Of a DNA stretch of 7,678 bases, positions 6,233 to 7,678 are shown one piece after another; position 1 is the first letter of the stretch, and every line of letters begins with the position of its first letter. A model generated the notes under the pieces. It made no database searches and was not told the origin of the DNA. It saw nothing but the letters and a program-made list of their open reading frames with translations. The translations under genes were made by a program, and so were the position numbers. The DNA comes from an uncultured Arcobacter sp. GTDB lineage: Bacteria > Campylobacterota > Campylobacteria > Campylobacterales > Arcobacteraceae. The stretch is taken from the NCBI GenBank assembly GCA_913062735.1, contig CAJXWI010000107.1:1-7678 (forward strand). The letters are read 5' to 3'.

Positions 6233-7678
6233 GTGAAAATTTTGATACTTGGTAGTGGTGGTAGAGAATATTCAATGGGTTTGAGTATTTTTAATGAAAA
6301 AGAGCATGAATTATTTTTTATGCCAGGAAATGGTGCTACTTCTGATTTAGGTACAAATATTAATATTGAAAATTATAATGATTTATGTTCTTGGGCAATT
6401 GATGAAAAAATTGATTTAACTATAGTTGGACCAGAAGCTCCTTTAGTTGATGGTATTGTAGATATTTTTAAAGCAAAAGACTTAGTTGTTTTTGGACCAA
6501 GTAAAGCGGCAGCTCGTTTAGAAGGTTCAAAAGTATATATGAAAAATATGCTTAAAAAATTTAATGTTCCAACAGCTGCATTCTTAGAAACAAGTAATGA
6601 AGAAGAAGCGCACTCTTTTATTGATACTATGAACACTCCTATAGTTGTAAAAGCAGATGGTTTGTGTGCTGGAAAAGGTGTAATTATTGCTACTTCAAAA
6701 GATGAAGCAAAAGAAGCCGTAAGTGATATGTTAAGTGGAAGCTCTTTTGGAGATGCTGGAAGAGCTGTTATCGTAGAAGAATTTTTAGACGGCTACGAAT
6801 TGTCAGTTTTTGCTATTTGTGATGGAAAAGATTATAAAGTATTACCCGCTGCCCAAGATCATAAACGCCTTTTAGATGGTGACAAAGGACCTAATACTGG
6901 TGGAATGGGTGCTTATGCTCCAACACCTTTGGTTGATGAAGAACTTTATAAGAAAATTGAAGACAGAGTAATTAAACCAACACTTGAAGGAATGAAAAAA
7001 GAAGGAGCTTCTTTTGAAGGTGTTCTTTTTATTGGAGTTATGGTTGTTAAAGGTGAGCCAATAATTTTAGAATATAATGTTCGTTTTGGTGATCCAGAAT
7101 GTGAAATACTATTGCCATTAATTAAAAGCAAGGTTTCTGATCTATTTTATAAAGCAGCAACGCAAGATTTAGGTAATTTAAATATTACGATGAAAAATGA
7201 TTATGCTGTAGGAATTGTAATGGCAAGTGAAAACTACCCTTATTCTTCATCCCAAGCTGCTGAAATAATAGTTGATGAAATAATTGATGTAGATTTAAAA
7301 AAGAATTCTCATATTTCTTATGCGAGTGTTAAAAAAGAAGATGGAAAAAAAGTAACAGTTAAAGTTTGGAGAAATAAAAGAGAAATTACAAAAGAAATAA
7401 TTCTTGGAAGATTAGAAACTTCAGAAGATTTTAATCTTAAAAAAGCTGAGCTTCCAAAAGCAAAAATTATTGGCATCGACTTAAATAAAAATTGTAAAAT
7501 TTTTAAAAAAGATGGTTTCATTTTGGACGATACAAATTCCAAAAAATATATTATTGGTTCACCAAAATCAGAAAACCCAATTCAAATTAAAATACTAGAT
7601 AAGCAACTTCACTTTAAGTTATTAATCCATCCAGATCTATATTTGGGCGAAGCATACACTGAGGGAAAAATTGTAATT
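6233..7678 (+). CDS. purD: Phosphoribosylamine-glycine ligase PurD with aberrant, non-PurD C-terminal extension (3' partial)
   Basis: PurD (GAR synthetase) joins phosphoribosylamine and glycine with ATP in de novo purine synthesis. The start is GTG 6233, with AAGGA at 6222-6226, and the product begins at the family start (KILILGSGGREYS). Residues 1 to about 371 are ordinary PurD: the N-terminal GxGGRE loop (7-12), VGPEAPLVDGI (65-75), FGPSKAAARLEGSK (87-100), the ATP-grasp motif VVKADGLCAGKGV (138-150), GPNTGGMGAYAP (219-230), and the metal- and ATP-binding EYNVRFGDPECE (280-291). GREYS instead of GREHA, as I recall for Campylobacter, supports Campylobacterota. After ISYASVKKEDG the family continues with a GGRVL motif and a yR-DIa ending, about 55-60 residues. 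None of that is present. Instead the frame runs on for 111 unrelated codons to the window end without a stop. The PurD part lacks its C-terminal subdomain and is probably inactive if this is the real gene. Confidence 0.88.
   Translation, partial: MKILILGSGGREYSMGLSIFNEKEHELFFMPGNGATSDLGTNINIENYNDLCSWAIDEKIDLTIVGPEAPLVDGIVDIFKAKDLVVFGPSKAAARLEGSKVYMKNMLKKFNVPTAAFLETSNEEEAHSFIDTMNTPIVVKADGLCAGKGVIIATSKDEAKEAVSDMLSGSSFGDAGRAVIVEEFLDGYELSVFAICDGKDYKVLPAAQDHKRLLDGDKGPNTGGMGAYAPTPLVDEELYKKIEDRVIKPTLEGMKKEGASFEGVLFIGVMVVKGEPIILEYNVRFGDPECEILLPLIKSKVSDLFYKAATQDLGNLNITMKNDYAVGIVMASENYPYSSSQAAEIIVDEIIDVDLKKNSHISYASVKKEDGKKVTVKVWRNKREITKEIILGRLETSEDFNLKKAELPKAKIIGIDLNKNCKIFKKDGFILDDTNSKKYIIGSPKSENPIQIKILDKQLHFKLLIHPDLYLGEAYTEGKIVI
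7343..7435 (+). other. Deg/HtrA-like PDZ-end segment fused in frame to purD
   Basis: Residues 371-400 of the ORF (GKKVTVKVWRNKREITKEII then LGRLETSEDF) resemble the last strands of a Deg/DegP/HtrA PDZ domain, where a 'G-KV-L-V-RdGKe---V-LG-LE' pattern is usual. The GRLE ending is, as far as I recall, typical of alphaproteobacterial Do proteases, including SAR11 types, and not of Campylobacterota. No protease domain is present. The join falls in GATGGAAAAAAAG (7340-7352), where both PurD (EDGK) and Deg (GKK) sequences could share bases. This is recognition by eye of a short segment. Confidence 0.5.
7490..7678 (+). other. N-terminal segment of a cyclopropane-fatty-acyl-phospholipid synthase-like methyltransferase, in frame with purD, 3' partial
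   Basis: From about residue 420 (CKIFKKDGFIL, then YIIGSPKSENPIQIKILD and FKLLIHPDLYLGEAYTEGKI) the ORF resembles the N-terminal region of the CFA synthase/SAM-dependent methyltransferase family, where a 'P-l-lGEAYm-G' motif precedes the methyltransferase domain. The SAM-binding fold itself would lie beyond the window. Residues 401-419 (7433-7489), between the Deg-like and CFA-like parts, are not recognised. No separate start codon or ribosome binding site precedes this segment. Confidence 0.55.

Noticed and set aside
6373..7542. Three minus-strand open frames (6373-6636, 6946-7131, 7318-7542)
   Set aside because: All are antisense to the purD open frame and show no domain or start signals of their own.
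1..7678. CRISPR array, insertion sequence, phage or defence genes
   Set aside because: No regularly spaced repeats, transposase motifs, or defence-type domains occur; the content is housekeeping and flagellar.

Overview
The window looks like a low-GC Campylobacterota genome, most likely Arcobacteraceae. The reasons are an AT-rich sequence, a PurD that opens with the Campylobacter-type GSGGREYS motif instead of GREHA, promoters with a good -10 but no -35, and a divergent short HemD next to Der. The assignment rests on remembered family features; no search was run. All genes lie on the + strand.

Layout: (1) 1-2911, the end of a flagellar operon: the 3' part of flgK (hook-filament junction; its start lies outside the window) followed 10 nt later by fliD (filament cap). 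Both exported proteins are acidic and poor in Lys/Arg. (2) 2912-3628, a monocistronic long-form hpf (ribosome hibernation) with its own promoter and a textbook intrinsic terminator. (3) 3629-3793, a gene-free spacer holding a consensus TATAAT box and a near-perfect inverted repeat with 22-25 bp arms, followed by a T-run. It could be the leader of der or a small RNA. (4) 3794-5931, der (ribosome-assembly GTPase) and hemD (uroporphyrinogen-III synthase), probably co-transcribed. (5) 5932-6232, a 301-nt spacer that folds into a long rod-like RNA behind a good promoter, best explained as 6S RNA. (6) 6233 to the end, purD, the second enzyme of de novo purine synthesis.

The most striking point is at the right end. 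PurD reads normally to about residue 371 and then, still in frame, leaves the family. Its conserved C-terminal 55-60 residues are replaced by a stretch resembling the end of a Deg/HtrA PDZ domain, then by a stretch resembling the N-terminus of a cyclopropane-fatty-acyl-phospholipid synthase-type methyltransferase. The ORF runs open off the window. This is either an assembly/amplification chimera (I favour this; the foreign pieces read like another low-GC organism, perhaps a SAR11-type alphaproteobacterium) or a real gene rearrangement.

A second theme is growth-phase control. The hpf gene and the 6S RNA candidate, both normally linked to slow growth, share an identical 15-nt block immediately upstream of aligned -10 boxes. 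No mobile element, CRISPR array, tRNA or rRNA was seen.
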